Assembly: GCF_018991925.1 (NCBI RefSeq)
Contig: NW_024744462.1
Span: 40,001-104,000 of the forward strand
From: Homarus americanus
Lineage: Eukaryota; Arthropoda; Malacostraca; Decapoda; Nephropidae
Length of the DNA: 64,000 bases
Reading direction: 5' to 3'
Shown: positions 22,266 to 34,460 of the stretch, in pieces
How positions within the stretch are numbered: the stretch's first letter is position 1
How the letters are laid out: each line of letters starts with the position of its first letter
Notes under the pieces: generated by a model
Databases searched by the model: none
Told to the model about the DNA's origin: nothing
Seen by the model: the letters and a program-made list of their open reading frames with translations, nothing else
Made by a program: the position numbers and the translations under genes

Positions 22266-22335
22266 GAACATTAATAACAACAACAATAACAATAATAATA
22301 ACAATAATAAAACCACAACAACAACAACAACAACA
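22198..22335 (+). repeat. (AAT)n then (AAC)n microsatellite
   Basis: About 22 AAT units are followed by AAC/AAT mixtures. Confidence 0.96.
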
Positions 22336-22359
22336 CCTGCATAAATTGGTCAATATATG

Positions 22360-22870
22360 ATCCACTAACACCATATATGATCCACTAACACCATCTAATT
22401 ATTATTCCTTGTTGTAAATGGTTCACTATCACCACTACACGTCGCCACCTGCCTCTTGATGAGTACGTAAAGTCAATCACTCACAAGGTAGTCAATTTCT
22501 ACCTATCTGAATTATCTTGTTTAAGTGTTCCTGTATCTGATGTGACTCAAGTTGGTGGATGTTGTGAGAGTTGTGGATATTGTGGGTTTAATTTGTGGAT
22601 GTGGGTATGTCTGGGTGTGTGGATATTTTAACTTATTGTTTTGGTATTTTGGTGTGATTTATTTTCTTCATGTGGTGGGTGTGGGTGGTGCATGGGTGGT
22701 GAGTATGGGCGTTTTGAGTTTAGGTTATGATTGCAGGCGGTATTGAGAGTCAGTGATGGTTGTGGGCGGCGTTGAGTGAGATGAGTATGGGCGGTGATAA
22801 ATGTTGATGGATGTGGGCTGTCTGTTTGGTCGGTGAGTGTAAGTGGTTAAGTTGATAAGCACGGCGACGA
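22360..22870. other. G/T-rich degenerate DNA, no gene recognised
   Basis: A direct repeat of ATATGATCCACTAACACCAT occurs at about 22356-22394. GTGGATGTGGG-like strings follow to 22870. Confidence 0.5.
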
Positions 22871-22894
22871 TTGTACGACAATGATGTGAGTGTA

Positions 22895-23005
22895 ACAGGT
22901 GGGTAAGTGTGGGTAGATAGAGTGGGCGGGTGTGGGTAGGTAGTGTGGGCGGGCGTGGGCAGGTAGTGGGCAGGCGTGGGCGGGTAGTGTGGGTTGGGCG
23001 TGGAT
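22895..23005 (+). repeat. G-rich minisatellite (GTGTGGGTAGGTAGTGTGGGC)
   Basis: About five units of 18-26 bases. Confidence 0.85.
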
Positions 23006-23077
23006 GGGGAACAAGTGACTAACTTCTCGTGGCGACGTGTTGTTCCGGTTGAACCACCAACATGTACGTGAATAATG

Positions 23078-23079
<2 letters not shown>

Positions 23080-23113
<34 letters not shown>
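23080..23113 (+). repeat. (CA)n microsatellite
   Basis: About 34 bases. Confidence 0.95.
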
Positions 23114-23115
<2 letters not shown>

Positions 23116-23229
23116 TCACTTGGCGCATTAAAAATATATATAATAAAGATAAAAATAAAATAACGCCTTGATAAAATAAATAAACACAAGTAAAAAAAAA
23201 TGTATCACTTGGGAAGAATCACATCCAGT

Positions 23230-23550
23230 GCAAACAACTCCCTCTCATTTACTCCCTCAGACTAACTCCCTCTCATTTACTCCCTCAGACTACCTCCCTC
23301 TCATTTACTCCCTCAGACTACCCTCCCTCTCATTTACTCCCTCAGACTAACTCCTCTCATTTCTCCTTCAGACTAACTCCTCTCATTTACTCCCTCAGAC
23401 TACCCTCCCTCTCATTTACTCCTCAGACTACCTCCTCTCATTTACTCCCTCAGACTACCTCCCTCTCATTTACTCCCTCAGACTCCCCTCATTTACTCCT
23501 CAGACTACCTCCTCTATTTCTCCTCAGACTAACTCCCTCTCATTCCTCCA
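23230..23550 (+). repeat. 27-bp minisatellite (TCCCTCTCATTTACTCCCTCAGACTA)
   Basis: About 12 units. The left units are full length; those toward the right lose one to several C residues or internal segments. Confidence 0.95.
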
Positions 23551-23649
23551 AATTTCTTTCTTGTCACTCGGGGTTCTCGCCAGGAAGCGTCAGGCTGCAG
23601 GCGAGGAACTGATCTGTCACTATTGTTTGTTCAGCGTCGTCAGGGCCTT

Positions 23650-23740
23650 ACACACACACGTACACACACACGTACACACACACGTACACACACACACATG
23701 TACACACGCACACACACACGTACACACACACACACACATG
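23650..23740 (+). repeat. (CA)n with regular CGTACA interruptions
   Basis: ACACACACGTAC repeats with a ~14-base period. Confidence 0.93.
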
Positions 23741-23849
23741 TAGTCCATCGTCCGTAAACACATCATAGGGTCATTCTCATTGTGTCTTAACCTCACACCA
23801 CCTCCGTACAGTAGTGTTGATGGTATAAACGCGTATAAACTACCATTGA

Positions 23850-24065
23850 TATCCTCCCCAACCACAATCTACCACCATCACTTATCAACACCCACCACAA
23901 TTTACCACCATCACTTATCACCACCCACCACAATCTACCACCACCACTACCAACACCCATCACAATCAACTATCAACACCCACCACAATCTACCACCATT
24001 ACCAACACCCACCACAATCAACCACCACCATTACCAACACCCACTACAGTCTACCACCACCACTA
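23850..24065 (+). repeat. ~33-bp minisatellite (CACCCACCACAATCTACCACCA)
   Basis: About six units with ATCACTTATCAA / CTACCAA variants. Confidence 0.88.
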
Positions 24066-24514
24066 CCCCCTTCTCAAATAGCAGTCTTTTTCTTCACTTA
24101 CTGTCAACTAATGTTAACATCAATCTCAACTACAGTCAACCAGAAACACCATCATTCTATATGCAATCAACCACCATTACCCCGTCTGGTCACCACAATT
24201 TCTATCCTCAATTGTAGTTACTTGCCATTACAATCCGCATTAAACTACCCTCACAACAACAATCAGTCAACATTACTACCACCACCACCACCACTAACCC
24301 CCTCACCACCATCACCCCCTCACTACCACCCCCCATCCCCCTCCCATCAATACAGTAAGTTGTTGGTGGTGTTGCTGTCTCCCCCCCCTCCTCCTTTCCC
24401 CCTTCCCTTCCTTACCTACCCCTACCTTCCCCTCCCTTCCCCCTTCCCCCTCGCAGCTAAAGTCAAAACAATGTCTCACCTTTGTTAAACATAGTATTAA
24501 TAATTGTTAGTGTC

Positions 24515-24860
24515 CCATTCAACCACAATCAACCACAATTATTACCCCTCTCACCCAATCACTCCTGTTATTATCCTTCTCAACTGCCTCTCCTCCCCCC
24601 CTTCAACAGAGCCAACCACTATTATTTTTCCCCTTCAACTAGTCAACCATTTTATTTTCCCCCTTCAACTATAATGAACAACTATTACTACCCTGTCAAC
24701 CACAATCACCCACAATTATTACCCTGTCAACCACAATCACCCCTATTATTACCTCAACCATAATCAACCTATTATTACCCCTCAACCACAATCAACCACA
24801 ATTATCACCCCTCAACCACAATCAACCACAATTATTACCCCTCAACCACAATCATAGATC
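24515..24860 (+). repeat. ~30-bp minisatellite (CAACCACAATCAACCACAATTATTACCC)
   Basis: The right half (24660-24855) is regular. The left half is decayed and mixed with C/T-rich DNA. Confidence 0.88.
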
Positions 24861-24864
24861 CCCT

Positions 24865-25350
24865 ACCTCACCCCCTCTTCTTTTTCACCTTACCTTTACC
24901 ACTACCTCCCTCTTCCTCTTCTAGTCTTCCTCTCTCCCCTTCTTCACTTCTTCCTCTCCTATCTATCCTTCCGCCTCCCCTACTTCTTTTTCACCCTCCT
25001 CTTCTTCCTCTTTCCCCCACTTATTATTTATCTTCTATTCCTTCTTCCTCTGTTGTTTTTTCCCTACTTCCTACCCATTCTTTCCTCTTCTTCTCTCTCC
25101 TCTTCCTATTATCCCGTCCCTTCTTTATCCTCCCTTCTCTTTTTTCACATTTGCCTCCTCCCCCTCCATATATCCCTTCTTCCCATCTCATTCCCCCTCT
25201 CTTCTCCCTCTTTCCTCACCTTTCCATTCCTTTTCTTCTTCCTCTACCCCTTTCCATCCCTCTATCCATCCCTTCCTTCCTCACCTTCCCATTCCCTTTC
25301 TTCTTCCTCTATCCCTTTCCATCCCTCTATCCCTCCCTTCCTTCCTCTGC
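24865..25350 (+). repeat. C/T-rich low-complexity tract
   Basis: Includes two near-identical ~56-base segments (CCTTTCCATCCCTCTATCC...) at about 25248-25345. Confidence 0.88.
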
Positions 25351-25490
25351 ACCGTCGGAGCTGGTAGCGTCCGGCCTGAACCAGCTGACTGTTAGACTCG
25401 GCGGCACCAGCTGTCTCTCACATGAGACTAATCGCCATCTCGCGTGATCCACCGCCTCATGAGCCGGGGTATAAAGAGCTCGATAGTCTC
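25348..25490. promoter_or_regulatory. High-complexity island with E-boxes and a TATA-like motif
   Basis: About 140 bases of balanced, CpG-containing sequence break a 1.4-kb C/T-rich tract. They contain CAGCTG twice (about 25380 and 25409) and GTATAAAGAGC near 25470. The arrangement could be a promoter or enhancer, but there is no downstream gene to support this. Confidence 0.3.
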
Positions 25491-26045
25491 CCTCACAACC
25501 CCTTTGACTTACCCCTTTTACCCTGCTCCACTTCCCCTCTCTTTCCTTTTCCTCCCCTCTCCCTCTCTTTGAGCCTCCCCTCCCTACCTTTACGTCTTTT
25601 CAGTCTCCCGCTACCCCTCCTTCCCTTTACCCTCCCTGCTTATTTTTGCCTTCCTTTACGTCTTTCCTCTCTCCCCCCTTTCTCCCTGGTTTGATTTCCT
25701 GTTATTTATTTTTTTTAGTTTCCTTTCCTTCCTCCCCCATTCTCTCTCTCTCCATCCGTTACCTGACTGACTATTCGGCTGACCGACTGAAGCTGGAATT
25801 TCCACCCCGCCAAACCTCCCCTTTTCCCCTCACCTTCCTTCTCTGCCTCGTTCATTCCCTCAACTCAATCCTTTCCACCCCTCCTATACTTGGAGCCCTT
25901 CCCCATTCCTGTCCCTACCTGTTTTAGCCCCCCCCTTTCCCATTCTCATTCTTCCCACTCAAAACTCTTTCCCCTCTCCTTCTACCACCCTCTCCCACTC
26001 ATCCTCACTTCCTCCCCCCTCTCCCTCCCACTCTCCCCGTTCCCA
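25490..26045 (+). repeat. C/T-rich low-complexity tract
   Basis: Pyrimidine-rich throughout. A short ordinary stretch near 25755-25800 contains a CTGACTGACTATTCGGCTGACCGACTG repeat. Confidence 0.85.
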
Positions 26046-26803
26046 CCACCTAACTGTATAATAACCCTCGTTTTGTTTCTTATATTTACAAAGAATAAAT
26101 TATCCGAAGCGTTTTGCTGGAGGGAGGATGTGCGTGCGTGAGTGAGTGCGTGCGTTTATCTATCCGTCCGTCCGTCCGCCCGTCCGTAAAGGTCTTTGTG
26201 TGACCCGACGCTTGTAGCCAAATGTCTCCGTTCCTCGAAATATTTACCCGTTTTGATACAGTTTCTATCTCAAGGTATTCTTCGGGTTTGTTTACAATTG
26301 ATGTTCTTTTTTTTCTGAGGATGATTATAGTGTATGTCTTTTGTGTAGTTTGACGCTCCGAGGAAAAAAAAATGCCCTAGTTTTATTCAGCACCTTTAAA
26401 GGGTGACTTTATTTACTGTCGACCTTCTTTTGTTTTGGTTTTTCTGAGTGCGCTTCGAGTGTTATAGATATGACCTATAGATGATTCAATCGTGTAAAGT
26501 CACTCCAAAAACTATCCTGTTGTTTCGGTAGGGTTGTCAAAATTCTTCGTTCGTTGTGTTAGCTTAGGTTAGGTTAGGTTAGGTTAGGGGGATGAATTTA
26601 GTGAGGTTTAAGGAAGGATTAGTATTAAAGGCTCATGCGTGCGTTGAACCTCCACTGTTTGTTCTGTAATTCATTTCTGTTGTGTTTTCTTGTACAGACA
26701 ATTGAAGAAGGAAGAAAAAAAAAATCAGGGCTGTCATTAAGGTTTTTTGGTAAGTTAAACCATGTTATGACCCGCATGAAACCCTGGAGTGTAATGCCTT
26801 GTC

Positions 26804-26836
<33 letters not shown>

Positions 26837-26900
26837 GTCTCGTTCATCGGCTTCCTCAATTCTTTTCTATAGTTTACTTTTCTTTTTTTTGTGATTGAAG
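26045..26900. other. Ordinary-complexity DNA; short (TTAGG)4 and (GTCT)n
   Basis: AGGTTAGGTTAGGTTAGG lies at about 26567-26588, a small telomere-motif block. (CCGT)n occurs at about 26164-26190 and (GTCT)n at about 26803-26834. No exon is recognised. Confidence 0.6.
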
Positions 26901-27349
26901 GAAAGCAGGTGAGTCAGAGGGGAGGGGGTTGCTGAAAGGTGGAGGCTTCAGGAAGGAAGCAAGAGGCTTAGGGTGTGAGCCAGGGTTAAGGGTTGAGGGA
27001 GAGGGGATGAGTGTGGGGTCAGGAGGAGGGAGAGGAAAGGGGAGATGGGGGTTAACGGAAGGTATAGAGGTTGGGATGAGGGGGAAAAGAGGTAAGGATT
27101 AGTAAGGTAGGACTGGGAGGAAGAGATGGACAAGGGGAGGGGAAGAAGTTGAAGAAAAGGCTCCAATTTCGTCCATTATAGAGCCGAGTTAAACTGCTCG
27201 TGTGGTAGTTCAGCCAACTGGGTTTCCGTGCGGCTAATGTGAAATTCAATCTTGCATGACCCGTACTTGAGCTGGAATCATGTCCGGAATGCTATGTTTG
27301 GTTACAATTTCTCCTGATTGACTGACGGTTCATTGCAGTCGTTCATAAA

Positions 27350-28093
27350 CTATCTTTTACTTCTTTTTTCTTGTTTTTCGTCTTTATTTTCGTTTTCTTT
27401 TTCATCTTTTTCGTCGTGTTTGTTTTCGTCTTCTTTTCGTCGTCATCTTTTTTCCTATTGTTGTTTCTCATTCGTCTTATTCGTGTTATTCTTCTTCTGT
27501 TTTGTCTTCTTTCTTGTTGTTTGTCTTCTATTCTTTGTTTTATCTCTTCCTTCTTTTGTTATCCTTGTCATTCTTCCCTGATTACATGGTTCTTCTTTCC
27601 TTTTTACTTCTCTCTTTTGTTCACTAATTGTAGTATTTTCTTCATTTTCCCCTTTTTACTTCTTCATTTCTCCCCGTTGCTTTGTTCTTCTCTGATTTAT
27701 CAACTTCTTTATTCTTTCAGTTTTCCTAATTCGATTTCTGTATTTATTTGTAACGGTGCTGTTTATTTTCTTTCATTCTTCCCTGTTTTATCTTGTTTTT
27801 TTCTCTCGTTGTCTTGTTTATTTCGTTGTTTTCCTTTTCTTATTCCTCTTCATTAGTTTCCGGGTTTTTTATAATTCTTCGTTGTGTCACTGTTTACTTA
27901 TTGTCGTTTTCCCCTTTCCCCTTTTTCGTATTTCTCTCTTATTTCTTCTCTTTCTTTTTATTGATGTCGCCCAAGTCCACCTCCTTCCTTTTTTTTCCTT
28001 TTTGTTGGGTTTTATCTTTCTCTTTTCTTCTTCCTTCATTCTTTCCACTTCGAGTAGTTTTCCTCTCTCTTCCTTCTTATTTTTCCTCCCTAC

Positions 28094-28129
<36 letters not shown>

Positions 28130-28135
28130 TTTCTT
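27350..28135 (+). repeat. T/C-rich (TTCTTTT) tract ending in (CT)n
   Basis: Strongly pyrimidine-biased plus strand. (TC)n closes it at about 28098-28127. Phe/Leu/Ser-rich frames here reflect composition, not membrane proteins. Confidence 0.88.
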
Positions 28136-28189
28136 TAATTCTCGGCTGTAACTAAACTAAGTGCCCACTCCGTTCTGAAATAATCTTCC

Positions 28190-28850
28190 TCAAAGTCTTC
28201 CTCATCTTCCTATTCCTCCTCCCTCTCCTACTCCCTTTCCTCCTTCTCCTCCACTTTAGAATCCACCATCTTGTCCTCCTTCCGTTTAAAATCCTCCTCT
28301 TCCTCTTCCTCCTCCTTCTCTTTAAAAACCTCTTACTCCTCTTTCTCCTCCTCCTCCTCCTACTATTACTACTACTCCTCCTCCTCCTTTCTCCTCTTCC
28401 TCCCCTCCTCTCTCCTCCCCTCCTCCTCCTCCTCCTCCTCCCCTTGCTCCTCATCCTTCTCCTTCCATTTAAAATCCTCCTCCTCCTCCTCCTCTCCCTC
28501 CTCCTCCTCCCCTCCTCCTCCCTCCTCCTCCTCCTTGCTCCCCTCATCCCTTCTCCTTCATTAAAATCCTCCTCCTCCCCTCCTCCTCCTCCTCCTCCCC
28601 TCCTCCTCCTCTCCTTTCCTCCTCCTCCCTTTCTCCCTCATCCTCTCCTTCCTTTAAATCCCCCTCCCCTCCTCTTCCTCCTTCTTCCCTTTAAAATCCT
28701 CCTCCTCTTCTTCCTCCTCCTTCTCCTCCTACTCCTCCTCCTTTCTCCTCATCCTTCTCCTTCCCTTTAAAATCCCCCTCCTCCCTTCCTCCTTCTTCCC
28801 TTTAAAATCCTCCTCCTCTTCTTCCTCCCCCTCCTTCCCCTTCTCCCTCA
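28190..28850 (+). repeat. (CTC)n tract with periodic CTTTAAAATCCTCC
   Basis: CCTTTAAAATCCTCCTCCTC recurs about ten times at 40-120-base spacing within (TCC)n. Arg/Glu frames on the minus strand are artefacts. Confidence 0.9.
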
Positions 28851-28854
28851 ATCC

Positions 28855-29035
28855 TGACCTCGCTGAGTAATTAGTGAAGGCATGGCTCGTTCATTCCAAC
28901 TCTGGGCTAAATTAGTGGCCCAGGTTGGCTCTGATTAGTATACTTGAGAGGGTAATTGTGTCGGATCGTTCCAATGCCAACTAATTCGTCCCTTTTTCCC
29001 CCTTTTTTCTTGTGCGGGTACGTCACCCCAGAGTC
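28855..29035. other. High-complexity island rich in TAATT/ATTAG motifs
   Basis: GTAATTAGTG, AAATTAGTGG, GATTAGTATA, GTAATTGTG and CTAATTCG are spaced over ~125 bases between two low-complexity blocks. These are homeodomain-type cores, so the stretch is a candidate regulatory element. Confidence 0.35.
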
Positions 29036-29039
29036 CCCG

Positions 29040-29255
29040 GGGTGAAGGGGGGCGGTGGAAGGGTGGCAGAGGATGGCAGAGGGCGGCAGAGGGCGGCTGT
29101 AGGTTGGTAGAGGGTGGCAGGAGGTTGGTGGAGGGTGGAAAGAGGTTGGCAGAGGGTGATAGATGGTGGCAGGAGGTTGGAAGAAGGTGGTAAAGGGTGG
29201 CAGAGATTGGCAGAAGGGAGGTAAAAGGTGTCAGAGGGCGGCAGGTGGTGGCAGA
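29040..29255 (+). repeat. GGCAGAGGGTGG minisatellite
   Basis: About 15 units of 10-15 bases (GGCAGAGGGCGGC, GGTTGGTAGAGGGT). Confidence 0.9.
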
Positions 29256-29358
29256 AGGATGGTCTTATTTAGAACCAACTGATTCTGCTATTTGGGTCAG
29301 ATTAATAACTTATTTTATCTTAATATTCAGTGAAGTTCTTATTGATTTTAAGGCGAAT

Positions 29359-29590
<232 letters not shown>

Positions 29591-29677
29591 TAATACTTTA
29601 ATTTAGAGTCATAAGGCCATGATGTCAAGAGTGCCTCCACCATCGTAAGTGTAAACAATGCAAACACCTCGGATGAT

Positions 29678-29788
29678 ACACACACACACACACACACACA
29701 CATACACCCACACCTACACCTACGTACACATATATAGATACACGAACACGTACACACACAGACACACACACACACACACACACACACT
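29678..29788 (+). repeat. Interrupted (CA)n
   Basis: Two CA blocks separated by ACACCTACGTACAC-type sequence. Confidence 0.94.
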
Positions 29789-29989
29789 TCATTCTTGATG
29801 TATTAGTCGATGTGATTGGTGAAGGAGTGGCCAATCAGAGTTCGTGTCTGTGGCGGGCACGGCAGGGGAGATGGGAGGGAGGGAGGAAGGTAGAGAGGGA
29901 AGGAGGGAGGGAGGCAGGGTTCAGACTCGCTGTGTGTGTGTGTATGTGGGAGGGAGAGACAAGGCCGCCATTTTCCATCGAGGAGGTTG

Positions 29990-30036
<47 letters not shown>

Positions 30037-30058
30037 GGTCTATCTATCTATCTATCTG
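29990..30058 (+). repeat. (CT)n and (CTAT)n
   Basis: (CT)n at 29990-30031 and (TATC)n at 30041-30057. Confidence 0.95.
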
Positions 30059-30094
30059 GTGTTGAATTAAGACATCTGTTTAGCGTTGATTGAA

Positions 30095-30175
30095 GAGGAA
30101 AGACAGACAAACAGACAGACAGAGTGAGAGACAGTCAGACAGACAGACAGAGTGAGAGACAGTCAAACAGACAGA
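30095..30175 (+). repeat. (ACAG)n and ~40-bp tandem duplication
   Basis: AGACAGAGTGAGAGACAGTCA(G/A)ACAGAC occurs twice within ACAG repeats. Confidence 0.85.
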
Positions 30176-30414
30176 GAAAGAGACAAGTAACACAACTAAA
30201 CACAGACGCCATATTCCTTTCCATTTCCTCTTTAAATTCCTTTCAAGTCAAACAGCAAAACCGATTAAGTACATCCTGTTGCTAATTAACCCACAGGATG
30301 ATGATAGCCACAGGATGATGATAACAGCAGGATAGCAGGTAATACAGGTATGATTGCCGACGGTAACATGATATAACCAACACCTGGTTATCGCTGGTGA
30401 TTGATGATTTCAAC

Positions 30415-30625
30415 TCTCCCCTTCTCCTCCCCACCTCTCTCCCCTCTTTCATCCTTCCCTCCTTCTCCTTCCTTCCCCCTTCCTCACCCCCCCTCTTTCT
30501 TTCTTCCCTCCCTTCCTTCATCCCTCCCCCACCTCCTCTTCCACTTCCCTTCCCTCCTCCCACTTTCCTCCCCCTTCATCCCTCCCCATTCTTCCCTCCC
30601 CTCACTCTCCCCTTTTCCCCCCTTG
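30415..30625 (+). repeat. C/T-rich tract
   Basis: Pyrimidine-rich; compositional open frames only. Confidence 0.85.
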
Positions 30626-30779
30626 ACGATAAGGGGGGTGGAACGTTTTTAGCGGGCCGCAAATAAGAACGAGAGGAAATTGTTTCCATTGTGAGGAGGA
30701 GAAGAAAAAAAAGGTAACTGAAGTGAGAGATGATAGATTGAAATGGATAGTGGTAGTAGATGAGGAAGTTGTTGTGAGG

Positions 30780-31335
30780 AGGTTGATTGTGGGGGTCGAA
30801 CATTTGGAGGTTTATTGTTGGGGTTGATTGTTGGAAGGTTGATTGTTGGGAGGTTGATTGTTGGGGAGGTTGATTGATGGAAGGTTGATTGTTGGGAGGT
30901 TGATTGTTGGAGGTTGATTGTTGGAAGGTTGATTGTTGGGGAGGTTGATTGTTGGGAGTTGATTGTTGGGAGGTTGATTGTGGGGAGTTGTGAGTGTGGT
31001 GAAATGATTGTGGGGTTGAGGTGTGAGGGGTTGATTGTGGGGTTGAGTGTGAGGGAGGGTGATTGTTTGGGAGGTTGATTGTTGGGGAGGTTGATTGTTG
31101 AGGTTGATTGTGGGGTTGAGTGTGAGGGAGGTTGGTGTTGGAGGTTGATTGTTGGGAGGTTGTTGTTGGGAGGTTGATTGTGGGGGTTGAGTGTGAGGTG
31201 AGAATGATTGTGGGGTTGGTGGGGGAGGTTGATTGTGGGGGGTTGATTGTTGGGGGAGGTTGATTGTTGGGGGGTTGATTGTGGGGGGATGGGGGGTTGT
31301 AGGGGAGGATGATTGTGGGAAGAGGTTGATAGAGG
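30780..31335 (+). repeat. ~16-bp minisatellite (GGAGGTTGATTGTTGG)
   Basis: About 30 units with GGGG/GG and GATTGTGGGG/GATTGTTGG variants. A longer motif with GAGTGTGAGGGAGG appears in the middle. Confidence 0.95.
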
Positions 31336-31469
31336 AGAGGGAATAGTTGAGATGTAAATAATGGAGGAGGAATAGATCAGGATAGATATTGGGGATGTAA
31401 GTAAGGTCTTTGGTGTCCTTCCTTACATCCTACTGAACCTTATTAAATCCTTTATAAAAAATGGCCGAT

Positions 31470-31575
31470 CTCCTGTAACACCTCCCTTTCCCCCCTCTCC
31501 TCCCCACCTCTCCCACCCTCTCCCTCCCCACCCTCCCCTCCCCACCCTCCCTCCCCACCACCCTCATCCCTATTC
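31470..31575 (+). repeat. C-rich repeat (CCCTCCCCACC)
   Basis: About seven decayed units. Confidence 0.85.
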
Positions 31576-31615
31576 CCTATCTCTACTCTCGACGTGAACT
31601 CACTGTGTCAAGGCC

Positions 31616-31616
31616 C

Positions 31617-31660
<44 letters not shown>
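31616..31660 (+). repeat. (GACA)n microsatellite
   Basis: About 11 GACA units. Confidence 0.96.
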
Positions 31661-31664
<4 letters not shown>

Positions 31665-31667
<3 letters not shown>

Positions 31668-32275
31668 ACACTGACTTATGGCTAAAATTATCTCTCGTCT
31701 TTCTAAACAAAAATTAGTCCTAATTGATGATTTGTTGAGAAGTAAATTATCTTGATTATATTGAATTAATTATTTTGTTTACTGCTGATTATCCCGACTA
31801 ATCACCTTGTTTAGATTAGATTACCTTTATTATAGAATCTTACTTAAACTGGGTTCTTGTAATTATCTCATCCTTAAAATTTAAATAATCTCGTTTAAAT
31901 ATAATTTCAACTAATCTGATCACTTTACCCGTAGCGTTGTGTATTGTGTTATGGGATTAATTGGATTAAGTTGTTTAGCTGATTAAGGTTGCTTGAAACT
32001 TAAAGTAAATTGTAATTGTTTTGTTGTTTGCGTGAGATTATTGGGTTAATAATTTTTCTCAAAGTGATTATGTGTGTTTTTCTGTCCTCTTGTGTATGAT
32101 TATAGCTTTAGCTTTCAGAATATATGATAATTTTGTTTAGCTTTTAGGTCAGTATGATTTCTTTTTCTGTTTGTTAATTTCCATTTTTTTTCGTGAGGCT
32201 GATAATTTTTTCCTCTCCTTCATAAATTATTCTACTTAATTACTGTCTATTTATCTGATGTTACATTCCTAAAAA
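31665..32275. other. AT-rich DNA, no gene recognised
   Basis: Frequent GATTA/TTAATT words (31720-32060), possibly a decayed array. No coding evidence. Confidence 0.5.
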
Positions 32276-32488
32276 CTATTTCAACATTCTTGCCGCCATT
32301 CTTTGGGGTCCTATAGAGCAGTCACCTCCTCTCCTGCTTGCCCTCCTCCTCCCTAAGCCACCCTCCTCCTCCTCTCCCAACCACCCATCCCCATGATACA
32401 TCCGAGCTTTAGCTAAATTAATAAAAGATGCAATAATAACGGGGGAAATACATTTCAATGAGATGAATGATGAGAGAGAGGGAGGAAA

Positions 32489-32489
<1 letters not shown>

Positions 32490-32537
<48 letters not shown>
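32490..32537 (+). repeat. (GA)n microsatellite
   Basis: About 44 bases of GA. Confidence 0.96.
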
Positions 32538-32539
<2 letters not shown>

Positions 32540-32734
32540 CAAAATGGGAACCGAATAGAGAAAATTGGGATGAAAAATATTACCCAAAGATGAAAAGAAA
32601 ACGTAATGTGCTGAATTCTTGTTGGAAAATATAGACTCATTAATTTATTTCGGAACTCGTGGTTAAAATGTCCAGGAAAATGTATAGGTCTGATTGTTTT
32701 TTTTTATTGAATAGTGTTTCAGCTAGGATAGTTG

Positions 32735-32840
32735 TGTTGTAGTGTTGTGTTGTGTGTGTATGCGTGTGTGTGTTGTGTGTGTGTGTATGCGTGTGTGTGT
32801 TGTGTGTGTGTATGCGTGTGTGTTGTGTATGTGTATGAGC
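32735..32840 (+). repeat. ~30-bp GT-rich minisatellite
   Basis: Three to four units of TGTGTGTATGCGTGTGTGTGT type. Confidence 0.9.
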
Positions 32841-32869
32841 AATAGGACAAACATTAACCTCACTAGACA

Positions 32870-33919
32870 AAGATTTTCCCTCTTTAAGTTATTGTTAATT
32901 TTTATAATATTTTAACCTTTAACAATTGACATCTTGAAGCGCGTAGACTAAATTAACAACAATTAAAAAATAATAATAATTAAAAGAAATAGTAAGTTAT
33001 AAACGAAACTATTAAGGTGGGATACACAAGCATCAACAAGTCTTCAGGTCTGGACACATTTAGAGCAGCGGTTCCTCAGTGACTCGGTGATGCTGTTACC
33101 ACGACCACACTCAAGGCACTTAGATCAATGGATGTTCAATTCGGGAATTATTTTGAACAAACTACATGGCACCTGTTAAAATATATATATACTTTATTAA
33201 GCTTTGTTCATTAAAGGATTATGTCAATTAAATGCTTTGGTGATTATAATTGAAGATGTTGATTTTTTCAGTATTGTTTCGGAAGATTTTTTTTTTTTTT
33301 TTCTTCTGCACTAAAAGTCGATGATCTCTACTGTTCCAGCCTGAGTTTTGATTTACGAAGGTTGCTTAAGTGAATTGTTGTCTCCTAACTATTAAGTAAA
33401 CGTGTCTAGTTGAAGGTAAGAGTCTTGGTTTAATTCTGACGCCATTTGTTTATTTTTTAGCTTAAGTCGATCCGCTCTTACATCTCCAATTGCGGGGAAA
33501 TTTTAACTTATTAATCTTTGATAAATTGGGTCTCGCTCTCCTGTTGTGTTAAATTGGTTAAAATTGAAAATATATCCCCATGTGTCTGTGTTAATATATT
33601 CACAGGTAAGTGCTCATTAGACCTTCCATCACACCTGTACAGTATAGGTCAGGGGGGGGGGAGATATCTTACCTGCTCATCTAAAAGGTTAAAATCCGTT
33701 CTCTCTCTCTCTCTCACTTACATATTTCTTGTAATGTTTCTCCACCATTGTGTCTCGTAATATTCAATTGATATATTTATTTGGCACGGTAATAAATTCA
33801 TCCTCAGATTATTGACTGGCCCAAAAAAATAAAAAATATAAATTACGTGAGAATTTAGTGGAGATTAATTTTATGGACGTGTTCCTTCACCTATGAGAAG
33901 AATGTAATGTGTTGTGTTA

Positions 33920-33920
<1 letters not shown>
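32870..33920. other. AT-rich DNA, no gene recognised
   Basis: Ordinary complexity apart from (CT)n at about 33701-33716. A short stretch at 33040-33120 could be a decayed coding fragment but gives no recognisable protein. Confidence 0.45.

Positions 33921-33922
<2 letters not shown>

Positions 33923-34015
<93 letters not shown>
33923..34015 (+). repeat. (TC)n microsatellite
   Basis: 93 bases of uninterrupted TC. Confidence 0.98.
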
Positions 34016-34018
<3 letters not shown>

Positions 34019-34251
34019 AATATATATTTTGATATTGTATACGTGGAAAGGTTTCAATACTTTCTTTACGGTGTTGTAATTCATTTTGTTTCGTATTTTT
34101 TTTAGTTTTTTTTTTATTACTCTATCGTTGTTGTTATTGTCGCTGGTAATATTATTTTTGTTATTGTTTGGAATAATTTAATTTTTGTTTATATTTTTGT
34201 TTTGATTATAGTTGATGTACAGTGTGGTGAGATAAACAACAACAGAGTAAA

Positions 34252-34310
34252 GCAGAAGAAGAAGCAGAAGAAGAGGAAGGAGGAGGAGGAGGAGGAGGAG
34301 GAAGAGTAAA
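34252..34310 (+). repeat. (AAG)n/(AGG)n tract
   Basis: GAAGAAGCAGAAGAAGAGG then (AGG)n. Confidence 0.9.
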
Positions 34311-34373
34311 ACAGACTGACTTAACAAGGTAGAAAAAAATTGATAGGGATGTAACGAAAGATACTCTATAGAT

Positions 34374-34375
<2 letters not shown>

Positions 34376-34454
<79 letters not shown>
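34376..34454 (+). repeat. (CA)n microsatellite
   Basis: About 78 bases of CA. Confidence 0.97.

Positions 34455-34459
<5 letters not shown>

Positions 34460-34460
<1 letters not shown>

Noticed and set aside
27318..28155. Phe/Leu/Ser-rich frames resembling transmembrane proteins
   Set aside because: Composition of a T/C-rich tract; overlapping frames show the same character.
33030..33130. Possible LINE reverse transcriptase fragment (SINKSSGLDTF-like translation)
   Set aside because: Too short, followed at once by a stop, and similarity to RT motifs is not convincing.
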